64,000 nucleotides of DNA, from positions 1 through 64,000 of the forward strand of contig WBMZ01011745.1 in assembly GCA_013400975.1 (NCBI GenBank), written 5' to 3'. Positions within the stretch are counted from its first letter, which is position 1. Each line of letters opens with the position of its first letter. The position numbers and the translations under genes are program-made. This DNA comes from Atrichornis clamosus. Its lineage: Eukaryota; Chordata; Aves; Passeriformes; Menuridae. Under the pieces are notes generated by a model. That model did no database searches, had not been told where the DNA came from, and worked only from the letters and a program-made list of their open reading frames with translations. Below are positions 50,701 through 62,668 of the stretch, one piece after another.

Positions 50701-53095
50701 AGCTTCCTGGGCCTGAGAGAGTCTTGCCTGAATGAGAAAACCTGTCAGGATGGCCAAGACAGAAGGACAGGGAGGAAAGGGTGATAAATAAGAAGGGTGG
50801 CAAGAGAAATAGTGGATTTAGTAAAGGTGCTCTGGTATTTCTATGGAGCTCAGTGCCTTCCAAGTTTTTTCCAGTTGGCACAGGGAGTTGTCCTAATGCC
50901 ATGATGGTGCTCAACTCCAGTGGTGGCTGAGAGTGTCTCGTCCTGGTGACCTGTTGGAGCCCCTTCCTCCAGATCAGTGTGCCAAGCCAGCACATAGTAA
51001 ACAGATGCACTGAGGGCAGGTTCACTTACATACTGTGCCATTCCTTGGACAAACATACATGGCCAGGAGTAATAATCTTTAAAACACCTCCTGTTTCTTC
51101 AGACATTTCATGCATTTGCTCTTCTCAGTCTTCAGAGCTGTGGCATCTTCTTGCTTTGACTGTCACAAAGAGTTGTTAGTCATAGTCTTGTTGAAGGTTG
51201 GGAACTTGTGGCATCTCCAGACCATAGTTTCACTCCTTTTATTCCTGCGGTCACTTTCTGCCCTCTTTAGGTGCAGTGCTTCCTCCTTTCTTGTATCTTC
51301 TATGCTCTGGCTTGTACTAAGTCTGGTGTCCTTCATGCTCACTCACAGACTGCCCTGCCAGCTCCCCAAAGCCTGCTCTCTTTGGTCTTTTGGCTGGATG
51401 CTGCTTAATTCAGTCATTTGAAATTGAAGCCCTGTGTAAAACTCTAAACAGTAAATGAGGCAACTGCATTTTGTGGTGTCTACTAGAGTCACAAATCATG
51501 TCAGCAACGGCAATACCCATACACTGGTGGTGTAGGCTCCAGGACAATGTGACAACCTCTGAAGCAGGGCAGAATTCTTCAGTGTATCGGTGTCTTGAGT
51601 GCTGGATTAAACCTTTTCAATAATTTATAAAACCTTAAGCACTCTGGGCAGTATTTTTACACGGAGTGATTGTATTGTGTTCAGGAGATATCTTTCTCAG
51701 CTGGGCTATTAAATGAAAAGTTGAAACCTGCCTGTGATGCCAAGAGATGAGTGCTCAACAAAATTAAAGCATGCAACTTAAATTGCAAACATTCTTATGT
51801 TGCCTGCTTTCTTACTTGCTGCTTGTTGATTCACAGTCATACCAATAAACATAAAACCTCACCTGCAAGACAAGCAGAGAGGGTAATGCCCATAAATTAA
51901 AAAAACTTTTCCACTTTGCACAACCTGGTTTTGAAATTTAGCTCAAACTTGCAAGTGAATTGGTTTGTACTGCCTTAAATTCCTGCAGAAGGACAGATGA
52001 TTTTGGGAGATGGTGTGAGATAAGCTGGGCAACTGCTAAACCATTAAAAAATTTCTGAACACATTTCCAGACTCCGTTGGTGCACCCAGGGCAGCTGTGC
52101 TTCCAGGGAGCTGCATGCCAGCAGCTGTGCCAGCAGGAAATGCAGCGTGACCTGTGGCGAACCTGGAGGGTGGGAAACGCTGCAAGAAGATTTCCACGGG
52201 TGGCTCTAAGTGTCCCAGGCAGTTACTGTGAGGGTATGCACACAGGAACAAACATAAAGCCAAGGAAGCAAGCAGGAGTGGTAGGAGAGTCTTCGTGCCT
52301 CCACGGGCATAGGAGCAAAACGCTTCCGATCGTGCCTCCCTGCCGATGGGCTGACAGCATCGTCTTCTCCCCTCCTACAGGCTGGCTCTGCATCATGACG
52401 CCTGGCTGTGAAATAGAAATGCTTTTTGGAAAGCATAATATTATTTAAAATATAAATTACTTGGAAATGCTGTACAGAAATAGCTTCAGATCCCTTCTTC
52501 CAGAGGGGTGTTTTTACAGGCAGGGTCTTTATCAGCTTCTCAGTGGGAACTGCATTAATATTGCCACAAAAATGCAAACAGTAGTGCCTTTGATAAAGCA
52601 ATTTGGCATCTCTTAAGCAGAAAGATGTTTTGTTTTCCTAAGATACAACACTGTTTTCAGTGCAGGGACCTGCCGTATGTGCCAGCATATGGAAAGAAAA
52701 TACCAGTTTTGTTAACATTTGTGTTCAGAAGCCATGGGGAAGGAACGGAGGAGGCGGCGGCGGTAGCAGTTGCAAAGCAATCTCTGTTATTGCAAGGGGG
52801 ACAGCCCAGGAAGCCCAAAAGTGAGAGTCGGTGGCAGAGATGCTGGTGGCCTGCAGTCAGCCTTCTGGGCTTAGCTCTTCCCAGAGTGCTCTGCCAAGGG
52901 CTCTCCTTCTCCTCAGCTTCACTTTAACTCTTCCCATCGTGTGCTAGAGCGAGGCTGATCCCTGCTGCTGCCTCTTCCCATTGCAGAGTGGAAAATGTAG
53001 ACAGTATACAGTAGGCATCTTTGTGAAAATGCCTTTTTAGTACTTCCTGGTATCCCATGGGTATTATATGTTTGATTAGTGCATTATTTTGATTT
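47780..53095. other. Unique intronic sequence
   Basis: No recognised gene or transposon. Several acceptor-like sites with open sequence after them (49570, 49699, 52380, 52639) lack partners. A small CGG run with GC-rich context (GGAGGCGGCGGCGG) lies near 52750. A possible recursive splice motif is at 49570/49571. Confidence 0.5.
48810..48845 (+). repeat. Three-copy 12-bp tandem repeat
   Basis: Three consecutive 12-bp units start CATAAACT (endings AAAT, GAGC, AAAA). Confidence 0.8.
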
Positions 53096-53099
53096 TTAG

Positions 53100-53266
53100 G
53101 CTGCCTTTGGTTCAAGAATCCTGAAAGGAAGCTGTTGTGCAAATATTTTAATCTGATTTTACAAGCTGATTCGAGCTTGATTCCCAGCACAAAGAAACAA
53201 AGAAGAGCTCAGTTGTATTTTTCATCCAAAAGTAAAAACCCCTCCTTCTTTGAAGATCATCTGTAG
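53100..53266 (+). other. Terminal-exon-like block ending in TAG
   Basis: After the acceptor TTTTGATTTTTAG the frame is open for 54 codons to a TAG at 53264-53266. It begins CLWFKNPERKLLCKYFNLIL and ends with a basic then acidic tail (KKQRRAQLYFSS...FFEDHL). The composition is protein-like. No canonical AATAAA follows closely. If a nested gene existed this would be its last coding exon. Family unknown. Confidence 0.22.
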
Positions 53267-53269
53267 AGT

Positions 53270-56200
53270 GTTATGTTTAGAAAGTGATTTGCTATTGTTT
53301 AAATTTAATCTCCATAATTACATTAGAATTGGATTAATGATGGGTTATTTTCTGAGTCATTATTTTCTGGCACACACAGCTATCGAGCATAAAGTCAGGT
53401 CTTCATCGAATGTAAACTGGCATCGCTCCACTGAAGTTTGTGGAATAATTGCACTTTATATTGTGTTGGCCCAGATGTGATATTAGAGCTGTTTTGAGGA
53501 AAGCAGCCTTTTAGAGTTTGTTGGCCTTGAATCTTCTTAGTATTTTAAAGGTGTCTTGGCATTAACTTCCACCTGCATTAGATTTATGGTAGCACAGATG
53601 TGTGTTGTCTCTAGACCACCTCAGCTAGACCCAGAGGGATCAACAAAAGGTGCAATGCCAGACTGAACCATGGATATCATGACTTTTTTATCTTTAAAAC
53701 CTGCTTTTTATCCCTGTGCATGTGGGAAAAATTCATCACTGAGGTCTGGCCACCTTTTACATGCTCTTATCTATGATAAACCTTGGTCTGTTTGTTGGGG
53801 ATGCTGTACTGCAAATGTGGGGGAGATGTCTGGGAAGCAGAGGGGCTGCTCTTTTTTTGAAATTAGTTATTTTTGCTCATTCTGCTTTTCAGAAAGGGGT
53901 GAAGAGGGAGGAATTTAGGAAGATCCAGCATGTAGAAGAATGGCAGTAAGAGCGGTAGGCAATGGAGTTGATGTAGGAGATGACTCTCTCACTGTGATTG
54001 GGGTGATGGAAAGAAACAGTCTTCACGGAGATTCTGAGGGGCTGTGTAGAGTTGCTGTGATCACAGAAGGTAGTTGAAATTACTGGGCTTGAGAGAAAGA
54101 TGGAAAGAAAGGTTCTCCCCATCTCTTGTGCGTGTCGGGCAGGGAAGGGTTTGCTTTCAGATCTTGGTTTTTAATGTTTTATCTGAGTTTCTTCTCTTTT
54201 CAAGAATTGCATTTCTCACTACTTGTGAAATGACTTGTTAATAAATCTTAGTTTTGAGACTGGGAAGTTTTGAGAAGGCTTTGCCTTCTTTTGGGTCTTT
54301 ACAGTAAAGAGAAAGTGGCCAGTCCTATTTGTAAGCCGCAGTGGATTTAAGATGTCACTGCAGTGGGGTAAACCGTTTATGTCTTTAGTTTGGTACCCAA
54401 GTGACAGTGGCGCATACTGTTTTTAAATGTGAAAACCAGATAGCAGTGATCCTTTTCTGATGATGCATCCTCACAGCTTCCAGGAGCCATCTGTTTCTGC
54501 TACTGGCCTGCTCTTGAACCTGCAGGTCCACTTAGAGCGATGTAACTTCTTTTTCCTTGTTGAACAGCAGAAAGTAGCTGTTAAGCCTTATAATCTTCTC
54601 TCTTTCCTACTTGAAGATATTAAACTGGTACATTGTGCTCTTTGGGCTGTACTCTGCAGTTTTTTAAACAGTATTTAGGACGTGCTGCTGATTTTAGTAA
54701 GAAAGGTCAGCTTTAATCTTTAACAGTAGCAGTGCTTCTGCAGTTGTGATCATCTCTCAGAGAGGTGGGACTGTTTGGGAGACTTGGTGTCTTTTTTTAG
54801 ATTGACCTGATAGATTTGGCAAATACAAACAAGCCTTCAGGCATATTGTGATCATCTCTTTAGAGCAAAAAGAATGTGCTGCAGACCACATCCATGTAGA
54901 TCCATTGTGAAATAGGAGGCAAATTGTGGAGTCTTTCACTGAAGCTGGGCATCCCTCAGATTGGATGTACACGCCCCCCATTCTTACTGTCTTTTGCTTC
55001 AAACGAAGCAACTAGCAACTGTGGACCAAGAATGAGGGTTGGGGGATTTTAAGCTTACATAAATTTTGTTCTGTGCCAGGTATTGTCAGCTAGTGTTGAA
55101 GAATTTCTGGTGATGCCGCTGTAAGGTCGCAGCAGTAGATCAGTCATATATGTGCATGGTCTGTTTGTTAGAGGGGACTGCTGGAGCTGTAGTAATGCTT
55201 AAAGTATTTAAGGCCTAATCCACTGCTTCATTGCTCCAGATGTGATAAATGCTGTTGACTTAATGCAGAAATTGGTGACGTAATACAGAGAAATTGCCTT
55301 TGTGGATTATGTAGCTGTGGTGGTGAATCTCCTGTTAGCAACTCCAGTTTTCAGGTGTTTTCTCATTTCATTAGGGAGAGGGTCAAGTAGGAAAGGCTGA
55401 GAAGAAATGAGTAGGAATGGCTTACATTTGTACTCAAACTGAATTCGTGAACACTTATGCACACTTTGCATAAGCAGGCTGTGAACCCTGGTTGTTTTTT
55501 CTGGAGTGTGGTAGCAGTTACCCTGCAAAACCAAGTCACCATTGAAGATCTTGGTGTGCAAAAGATTCTTCAGTAGTTTCAGCTTTGCTGGGGTCATGGC
55601 CTGTCCTAAATAGCCGTATCTTATTAATTTGTAACCTCACTCCTTCTCTGCACTCTCCAAGGAGGCGGGTTGCCATGGAAATCGTAATTATTTATATAGG
55701 ACATTTATTTTAAAATTACTTCTAAAGTTCTAGGTTAGTATTTTTGGCTTTATTACCTAGAGTTTGAGCTAGGGACTTTCTTAAGCCACGATTTTAATTC
55801 TCACCTGAGCACCTGACCTGATGCTTTTCTCAACAGCTGAGAACTGGAGAAAATCACCAAATACCATGACACTTGGTGCTGTTGTTCTAAGTGAAAACTG
55901 TGTTGCCTCAGGAAAGGCTGTTGACCTGCTATTTCTGCATACCAGTTTGCTTTAGATCCAAAAAGAAATACTGAAAATTCCTATGTAGTAGCAGAGTTTA
56001 TTTCCATGACTGTCATTAGCAGAGTTTATTTCCATGACTGTCATTAGGCTTACATTTCCTTTGATCCAAGGTGTGTACAACACTCTCAAATGGAAGAAGG
56101 ATGGTATAGTTACCAAAATAGATGTGTTAATTTCTTAATTTTTTATTTTTCTGTGCAGTGTTTTTAAAGTAACAAGTATTGTAAGCAGCATGCTATTTTT

Positions 56201-59200
56201 AAACCAAGGACATTTTGTGCTTAAATTGGCTGTTGCAACACTGGGTTAGAACTAGAATACACAAAATTCAAAACCACAGTAACCCTAATTTTGCCATTCT
56301 TGCCTTTTTAACTGCTCAACAATAGTTCTGTGTTTGTATAGTATTTAAAAATATTTGTTAAGGGGAATGTAAGGGGCTACTGGCAGGCTTCTCTGTTAAC
56401 TGTTTCTGCACGCTCAGACACTCTGCTCAGAAATAAGCTGTAATGAAAACTCAGGGGTGAGTACTCTCAGTGTCCAGAGGTCACACTTTCCTTTGCATTT
56501 CAAGCAGGGGAGCAGCCAGGATGGGGGCAGAGTCCTGCATGGTGGAGTGGGCAGTCCCTCTGGCTCATGATGGGCTAAAATCTCTGTATGACATCTCCTT
56601 TCCCAACTTGCCCTGATAAGTGCATGCCTGGATTTGAAGCCTCCAAGGACTTACTCCAGCAAATGAATGTCCAATAATGTTCAGGAAAACATAGTCTGAC
56701 CATGAAGATGGATTTTATAAGACAATAGTTCATGTCATGACCCAACAAACCCTGGTTTAGCCTGGCTTGGCCCTGGCGTTCCCGCCAGCACTCTGGGAAG
56801 AGGTTATAGGAGGCCAGCACCTCTCAGGGCTGCTTCCTTCCAACCTGCCCCAGCTGTGAGCTGCCTGATTTTCCCTGCAAGAGCTTTGCACAGTTGGGAC
56901 ATGCATATGTCTGTCTTCAGATGGAAATTAGCTTTGGATTTCACATCACCGGTCAGACTGACCCAAATGTATTCATGTGGAAAAAAATAATAATTGAAAA
57001 GCAGCTTGAGAAATGATTTCTGCTTTTTGCTGTTGCCTTGAATTTTAGTGTACGCTGTCTGTATTTTGAATACGAGCTCATATGATGCACTGTAACATGA
57101 TAGCAACACAGACTGGGTAATCCTGGGAACCAGCAGCTTGAATCATGCCTTTCCACATTTTACTGTTCTAAAACTTGACTTCCTTATTAAAAATGAACAG
57201 TTTCCAGGGGGCAAAAAGCCCTCAGAGAATAACTGTTGGCATTTTATATTTTTAAGCTGTCTGTCTGAATGAAAACAGTTGATTATTAACTTGATGGGGT
57301 GACAATGAGTATATAGAACTTAAATATCTCACCACTCCCACAAAAAAAAAAAAAATCCACCCTCCATTGTATCATGGGAAGATACATAGCCAGAAAAACT
57401 TTCCAACTCGTTAAACTTTTATACTTGCTTCATACAAGCTTAATGTAGGCTTTTTTCCATCCTGTGATGTTGTTGAGCTGCTTCTGAACTGATCACAGTG
57501 GAGGAGTACACCATCAGCTTAACAGTATTTCTTTCTGAACATGCCTTTTTTATAACAGAAAAAGCTGAGTTGTTTAATCTGAAGGATTAAAAAAAGATTT
57601 CCTTGTTTGTGTATTTCAGGTTGTTTATTCTGCCAAGCCTGATAACAAAATCAGTCTGAATGTTTCCCCTGTAATCAGTTTAGTCAGCTTCTATGATTGC
57701 GTGGTATATTCAGACAGGACAGAGATAAAGGAAGAAAGTTTAAAAAAACAGGAAAATACCATTGTGAATATATCAGGCAAGTTATAAACTGGGAAAGGGT
57801 AATTGGAGTCAAGCATCATACCTGCTGCCACTTGTCATGCTCTGTGATAGATTTTTGGTGGGTTTTTCTTCCTCTTGTGGCTTGACTTTTTAGAAGAGGA
57901 CTATGGGAAAATACTGATTTAAAGGACTAAAGTTTGGTTATATCACTATTAAACTGTGCGTTTTGTAGTGATGAGTGGAGGTCAGGCCACTGCAGCTGAC
58001 TTGAGATCAGAAAGGAACAACAAAAAGTGACATTTGGGCTCATTTTGGGCCCTGTGTTGCGTGGGACAGCTCCAGGCTCTCTCTTGTGCACTTGGAGAGG
58101 CCTTATTGCATCTTGATGTGGGGCAATAGCTGGCAGGAAGCGTTGAGCAAAGGTATCCCTTTGCTCTCTCTGGTGCAATTTTAGCTTTCTGGCACTCTGA
58201 TGGAGTTCTCTTGCTTATCCTGGTTGTGTCCTTCCCCTTGCTCTTCCTGCTTCTCCCTTATCATCCTCAGTCATGAGACTGGGGAAAAGCTGCCTGGCTG
58301 CACCTCGCCTGCAGGTCAGCTCGTCCCCGCGACAGCCCGGGGGGGACGTGGGTTTCAGCTGGTCATTGCACCCGTGAGCGAGGATGTAGCAAGTTCTAAA
58401 TCGAGAATGGTTGCTTCATCTGTGTGCCTCTCCAAACCCATGGATTTAGACATTCCCTCACCATTAATTACATCCTCTCATCTTTTAGCAGCAAGTAAAC
58501 AGGCCAAGCTGGGCATGTCCTGCTGCAAGCAGCCGAACGCAGTTGCTCATTGGTTGGATGCTTGCAAGTTCCTCAAAGTATGTGGCCACTCTCTTTTGGG
58601 AGGTGCACCCTGTGGGACTCTCCTCAGGATGGGGAATAACTGGGCCCTCTCTCAGAAGGTGTATGTGCAAGTGACACCAACTAGTCCGGTATTGCCAGCG
58701 TCAATCTCCATTAAAAGCAGGTGCTTCAAAGGGAAGCCCAGATCACCCACAACTGATAACCAGAGAGGTAATTCCTAGGTGGCACTGAAATAGAGTGGTA
58801 CCATCATTTGCCTTAGTGCAATCTCTGACGGAGGTGCTGGACATCACAACCTCATTTCTGGAAGCTACAGAGTCTGATCACCCTCGTTTGTCTGTTGTTT
58901 GACATTGAAGTGGCTCAGACAGATGCAATGCAAGACTAACAAAGTTGGCAGCAGCATCTGACTCTGACAGCAGTTTGAGAATTTTCCTGTTTGCCTTGTG
59001 GCAGTCCTTAATGCAGCATCTCTGAGTGTGGTGTCCCACAGAATGCTCAGCAGCAGTCATGCAGAGGTGAAAAGATTTCCAGGCGAGCTTCAAAGAGAAG
59101 GATGTGACTAACTGTCTCGCAGGGAGCCAGGACATGGACCCAGCCAGATGAGGCAGCTCGCATGAAAGGGCTGCCAAAAGAAAGGGAGAGGACAGACGAA

Positions 59201-59340
59201 ACTGGGACTGGAGAATGAGGAGGAGCAGGCAGTTGGGCAAGGTAGAGGGGAAAGTCTCCGTGGGCTGTTTCCAGCAGCTGGGAGATGTCTGTTCTTCAGG
59301 GAGGTAACCTGTGGGTAAAGCGATGAACCTCAAGCACGTT
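53270..59340. other. Unique intronic sequence, no gene seen
   Basis: Apart from the 28-bp tandem duplication, an A13 run near 57343 and a short GC-rich patch near 58320-58350, this is unique AT-rich intron. The open frame at 58200-58778 (192 codons) is rich in Ser, Leu and Cys and has no recognisable domain, so I take it as chance. Confidence 0.5.
55989..56044 (+). repeat. Perfect 28-bp tandem duplication
   Basis: Two identical, adjacent 28-bp units (55989-56016 and 56017-56044; each begins TAGCAGAGTTTATTTCC and ends GACTGTCAT) are followed by a partial third start (TAG). Complete identity implies a recent event or an assembly artefact. Confidence 0.95.
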
Positions 59341-59347
59341 GGCTGTC

Positions 59348-59490
59348 ATTCCTGGCTCCGCCGCAAGCCTCCGCCGCCTGTCCTTGGACAAGTCACTCTC
59401 CTGGTGAGTCAGTATCCCAGCTGTAGAACAGGGATTGCTGCTTACCTCATGGGGATGTTGCGAGGGCAGGCTCGTGGACGCCTTTGCAGT
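59348..59490 (+). mobile_element. MIR-type CORE-SINE relic, sense
   Basis: The MIR order is clear. It runs TTCCTGGCTCCGCCGC, then CCTTGGACAAGTCACT, then CAGTATCCCAGCTGTAGAACAGGGAT, then TGCTTACCTCATGGGGATGTTGCGAGG. These match the MIR blocks 'cctggctctgcc', 'ccttgggcaagtcact', 'cagtttcctcatctgtaaaatggggat' and 'cctacctcatagggttgttgtgagg' at the right spacing. It is an ancient amniote SINE, diverged but nearly complete through the core, about 1.1 kb upstream of exon 2. Confidence 0.85.
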
Positions 59491-60069
59491 TTGATGTATT
59501 AATTGCAGGGCAACAACAAAAAGTGACCACAAAGATAAACATGAAAAGGGTTCTGTTCATCCCTTGCTGCCTCTGAACGTAATCATGTCCCTAGTGATAA
59601 TGTAATGGTGACTTTTTCATCACTGACACATACTCCTTCAGGTCCACTGGTGGCAATGGTTTTTTGGTTTTGCTTTTTTTCCCCATCAGGGTTTTAAAGA
59701 CATAATTTTGTATGTCTATATAATATGTTAATGTTTTAAGCAATTCTAACAGAAAATTAGAAAAAATAACAAAAAAAGTCAGACTAAACAGAGATGTAAT
59801 CAAGTAATGCAAGAGTGGGACTAGAAGCAGAGTTTGCAATGGGAGCCTCAGACAGAGAAAATGCAAATCCTGAGGCCTAAAGAAGGAGGAATTCTGTTTT
59901 GCATCCATCTTAAATCCTGTCATTGTCATCCATACACCTGACAGTGTACCCGAGGAGATCTAAAATCAGAAACCAAAAGGGGTAACTCCTCAGCTTCTGC
60001 AGAAGGAAGGGGAACTCTGGTTAACTTAAACCCTTTAAATAAATGTCAGGTTAATTGCATTCACTCACA

Positions 60070-60262
60070 AGGTGGTCCAATGACTAGTGCACAAACCTGG
60101 GGGAGCCAGAAAGCAACACGTTTTGGGGCAGTTAAGGAATTGGTTGACCTGGTGCTATCACTTTGTTCTGCCTGTGCCTACATGTGGTAAAACAAAATGG
60201 AACTCCTTGTCTCCTCTGTTAGAAGAGGGTTGCCAGACTTAAGGAAATGCTGTAAAGAACAT
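60070..60262 (+). mobile_element. MIR-type SINE relic, near full length
   Basis: It begins with tRNA-head-like text (GGTGGTCCAATGACTAGTGCAC...GGAGCCAGAAAGC). It passes the core (TTGACCTGGTGCTATCACTTTGT, CTGTGCCTACATGTGGTAAAACAAAATGG) and ends with the 3' part (CTCCTTGTCTCCTCTGTTAGAAGAGGGTTG, AAATGCTGTAAAG). All MIR blocks appear in order over about 190 bp. It lies 350 bp upstream of exon 2. Confidence 0.75.
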
Positions 60263-60570
60263 GGAGGTCAACAGGTGGAAAATGCTGGGGGCAGTTACAA
60301 GCTTCAGAGTTTTACACAGGAGCAAAATGCATGGTCATATTTTACCTGTCAAAGCTGGCTTTTCTTAAAAAAATAGGAAATCTCAAAGGAATTGGCTAGA
60401 GAAGAGGAACATTCATCTTCTCTTGGTATTGTATTTGAAAGGCTTTAACTGCATAAGCTTTCCTGACACTTGCCAAGTCTATCTTTGGACAAAAAATTAA
60501 GATTCTTGTCTTTTTTGAAGGAACAGGTGGCAGCATGTGGAAATCTTTTGTTGTTAAATTTTAGTCATGG

Positions 60571-60608
60571 TTCCTTTTTTTCCTTTTCTTTCCTTTTCCC
60601 ATCTGCAG
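60571..60608 (+). other. BMP6: Polypyrimidine tract and acceptor of BMP6 exon 2
   Basis: A nearly uninterrupted pyrimidine run (TTCCTTTTTTTCCTTTTC...TTCCC) is followed by ATCTGCAG, a strong 3' splice site. The exon starts at 60609. Confidence 0.95.
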
Positions 60609-60801
60609 TTGAGTACGACAAAGAGTTCACGCCTCACCAGCGGCACCACAAGGAATTCAAATTTAATTTGTCTCAGATTCCTGAGGGCGAGGCCGTCACA
60701 GCCGCTGAGTTTCGAATCTACAAGGACTGCGTTGTGGGAAGCTTTAAAAACCAAACCTTCCTTATCAGCATCTACCAAGTGCTGCAGGAACATCAGAACA
60801 G
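60609..60801 (+). CDS. BMP6: BMP6 exon 2 (propeptide)
   Basis: This is the second coding exon of bone morphogenetic protein 6, a secreted ligand of BMP type I/II receptors that signals through SMAD1/5/8. The exon lies in the propeptide, upstream of the furin site and mature cystine-knot domain. It is 193 nt, the size usual for this exon in BMP5/6/7. Two leading bases complete the valine codon begun at base 89. The frame then reads [60 protein letters not shown] and HQN, with AG left over for a split arginine codon (phase 2). The YKDC...GSFKNQTF segment separates BMP6 from BMP7 (YIRERFDNETF) and BMP5 (NNRFENETI). Two N-glycosylation sequons are visible (NLS, NQT). No stop or frameshift is present and the exon looks functional. 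Reading past the donor reaches a stop at 60855-60857. Confidence 0.98.
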
Positions 60802-60807
60802 GTATGC
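60802..60807 (+). other. BMP6: Splice donor of BMP6 intron 2 (GTATGC)
   Basis: The exon ends AACAG and is followed by GTATGC, a moderate-strength donor. It leaves a two-base remnant (AG), consistent with the arginine that precedes the DSDLFLLD block in the BMP6 family. Confidence 0.93.
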
Positions 60808-62589
60808 AAGAGGGGGCTCGCTCTGTGCCACCAGCTGCTGTCCTGGAGAAGGCTGAGCTTGTGCATTAAGGTGGAGAGGACTGAAAATAAATATCAGGTT
60901 TGTTCATGTTAACAGGGTTATGTTATTGCATGGTCCTTCGCTTATGGGAAATGGGCATGGTAGAGTGCAAATGAGGGTGTGACTTAGCTGCAAGCTTTGT
61001 GTTGTCTTTAAATAGAGAAAGAATCTGCTGAGAAGCAGTAGATTTTTAATCCAATGCTGGCATTCCTCTTGTGTGCTGAAATTCACATATCCCCTTTCAA
61101 CTTAATACTACTAGCATAAAAAGCATAGCCTGTTTGAAAAATACTGGTAATTAGTTCAGACTTGATCTGCTCTCAGCTGGAATTACATTAAAGTAAATAA
61201 AGAGGAAGAAAATTCAGCATGCTGACCACAGGTACAAAATCACTTCTGGTCTTTCAGTGGCAATGAGAGAGGAAAAGTGAGAGAGGCAGGGTAGAAACTG
61301 TGACACAAAAATCCAAACAAGTGTAAATGGAGTGATTAATTTTAAAAGAGTAATGTTTCAGATGGAGGAATCATGTAAGGCTAAAAGATGGAAATACATG
61401 GTCAATTAAATGTCAGAGTAATGTTGTGGTACAAAAGTGTTTCATTACTTCTACTGAAACTTGTCAGGATTGTAAGTGTTCCTCTGCTGCAGGCATAAAA
61501 AAAAAAAATCAAAACCAGCAGTGTTTAAAAAAAGCTCAATTTGTTTTCTCTGTGAAGGTTTCATGGGTGTTTTCATTTCTGCTCCTTCTTTCTCCAGCTT
61601 TCCATTGGTACCATTTGAGGGGATCTGCCTTTGATGATTGGCACTTCTGAAGGCAACACCAAAAAGCTCGTGGTTATTCTGTAGGGAGCGTGGCCTCTAG
61701 GGAAATGGAGAGAAATACTTGGGTAAATTGGTGATGGGGAAGAAGGTGTGAGTTTTGGAAGATCAGTGTTCCCTTTGTGCTTCAACTTGCAGGCTGCTAG
61801 AGTGCCTCCTGGGATATCGTGCTTGCTGGTTAGGATGTCGCATCAATGCCCACTTGAAGAGCTGATGAAAGTCCAGATGCTTGTGCAGGTTTCGTAGATG
61901 TTAGCGCTATTGCTCATTCAGAGCCACATTGAGTGAAAAATGACGAGTGTTGGTCTGCTTTAGATTCCACAAGTAGAGATCTCACCTCTGGAGCTGGAAG
62001 AAAACCTGTTCCAAGTGTCTTTGGAAGCAATTGATGTGCTGCTCTGACAGAATAGGAGAACTGTCAACTTTTATGTGTACGTAACATTTTTTCAGAGTAA
62101 ATTGAGCAGGCAAGTAAGGCACTGCAGGAAAGAGAATAAAGGACAGGATAAAGTACAGGTTATGACCCCTAATATACCCTGTTCCTAACAAATTTACAAA
62201 TTTTCTGTTCTGGAAATGGCTGTGTGCAACAATGATGCTGGAACCTTGCATCTCTGTTTCACACACCATACCAGGAGCATGCCAAAATCGGATAATGCTG
62301 TGAAGCTGCACCATGTGTCCTTTGGCACTGGGCACCTTGGCATCTGCATGTGCTGGGCATCCCTGGGTGCCAGAGACCTCCTTACGGACACAGCAGAGGC
62401 TGCAGCTTGGGTGGGGATCACCAGGGTGGTCTCTGTCCAGAGCTGACGAGTATTTTGGGTCTTTCAATTCCCTTCCGTCATGTTCCTTCTGCCGTTGTTG
62501 GCGGCCGTGCTGAGGGGATCCCGCCGTTGGGACTGGGAATCGTAAAGCAGCTTCCTCCAGGTCCAGACTGCCAGCAATTCCCCGTCCCT

Positions 62590-62668
62590 CCTGACAGGGG
62601 CTAGGCTTGAACCGCTGACCCAGGGACGAGTGTCTGTAGTTCATTACTAACCTCTGACTCATCCGGTC
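62590..62668 (-). other. tRNA-like A-box/B-box remnant
   Basis: On the minus strand TGAGTCAGAGGTTAG resembles an RNA polymerase III A box. About 48 bases downstream GGTTCAAGCC resembles a B box (GGTTCRANYCC). The spacing is close to that of a tRNA or a tRNA-derived SINE head. The ends do not pair as an acceptor stem, so it is not an intact tRNA gene. Confidence 0.3.

Larger units (their letters stand above)
90..60608 (+). other. BMP6: BMP6 intron 1 (complete, about 60.5 kb)
   Basis: A single phase-1 intron runs from the GTGAGT donor at 90 to the CAG acceptor at 60608. It fills about 95 percent of the window. A very long first intron is a known trait of BMP6 in vertebrates, and regulatory elements would be expected inside it. 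What is visible is a CpG-rich start, two CR1 fragments, several MIR-type SINE relics, a palindromic MITE-like element, simple repeats, and otherwise unique AT-rich sequence. No gene that I recognise is nested in it. The open frames scattered through it mostly have the composition of translated noncoding DNA (rich in Cys, Ser, Leu, Trp, His). The exon-like exceptions are listed separately. Confidence 0.93.

Noticed and set aside
58200..58778. 192-codon + strand open frame
   Set aside because: Rich in Ser, Leu and Cys, no domain, no splice or promoter context; looks like translated noncoding DNA.
60802..60857. Extension of the BMP6 frame past exon 2 to a stop
   Set aside because: This is intron read-through past a usable donor; the known BMP family structure places the splice at 60801.
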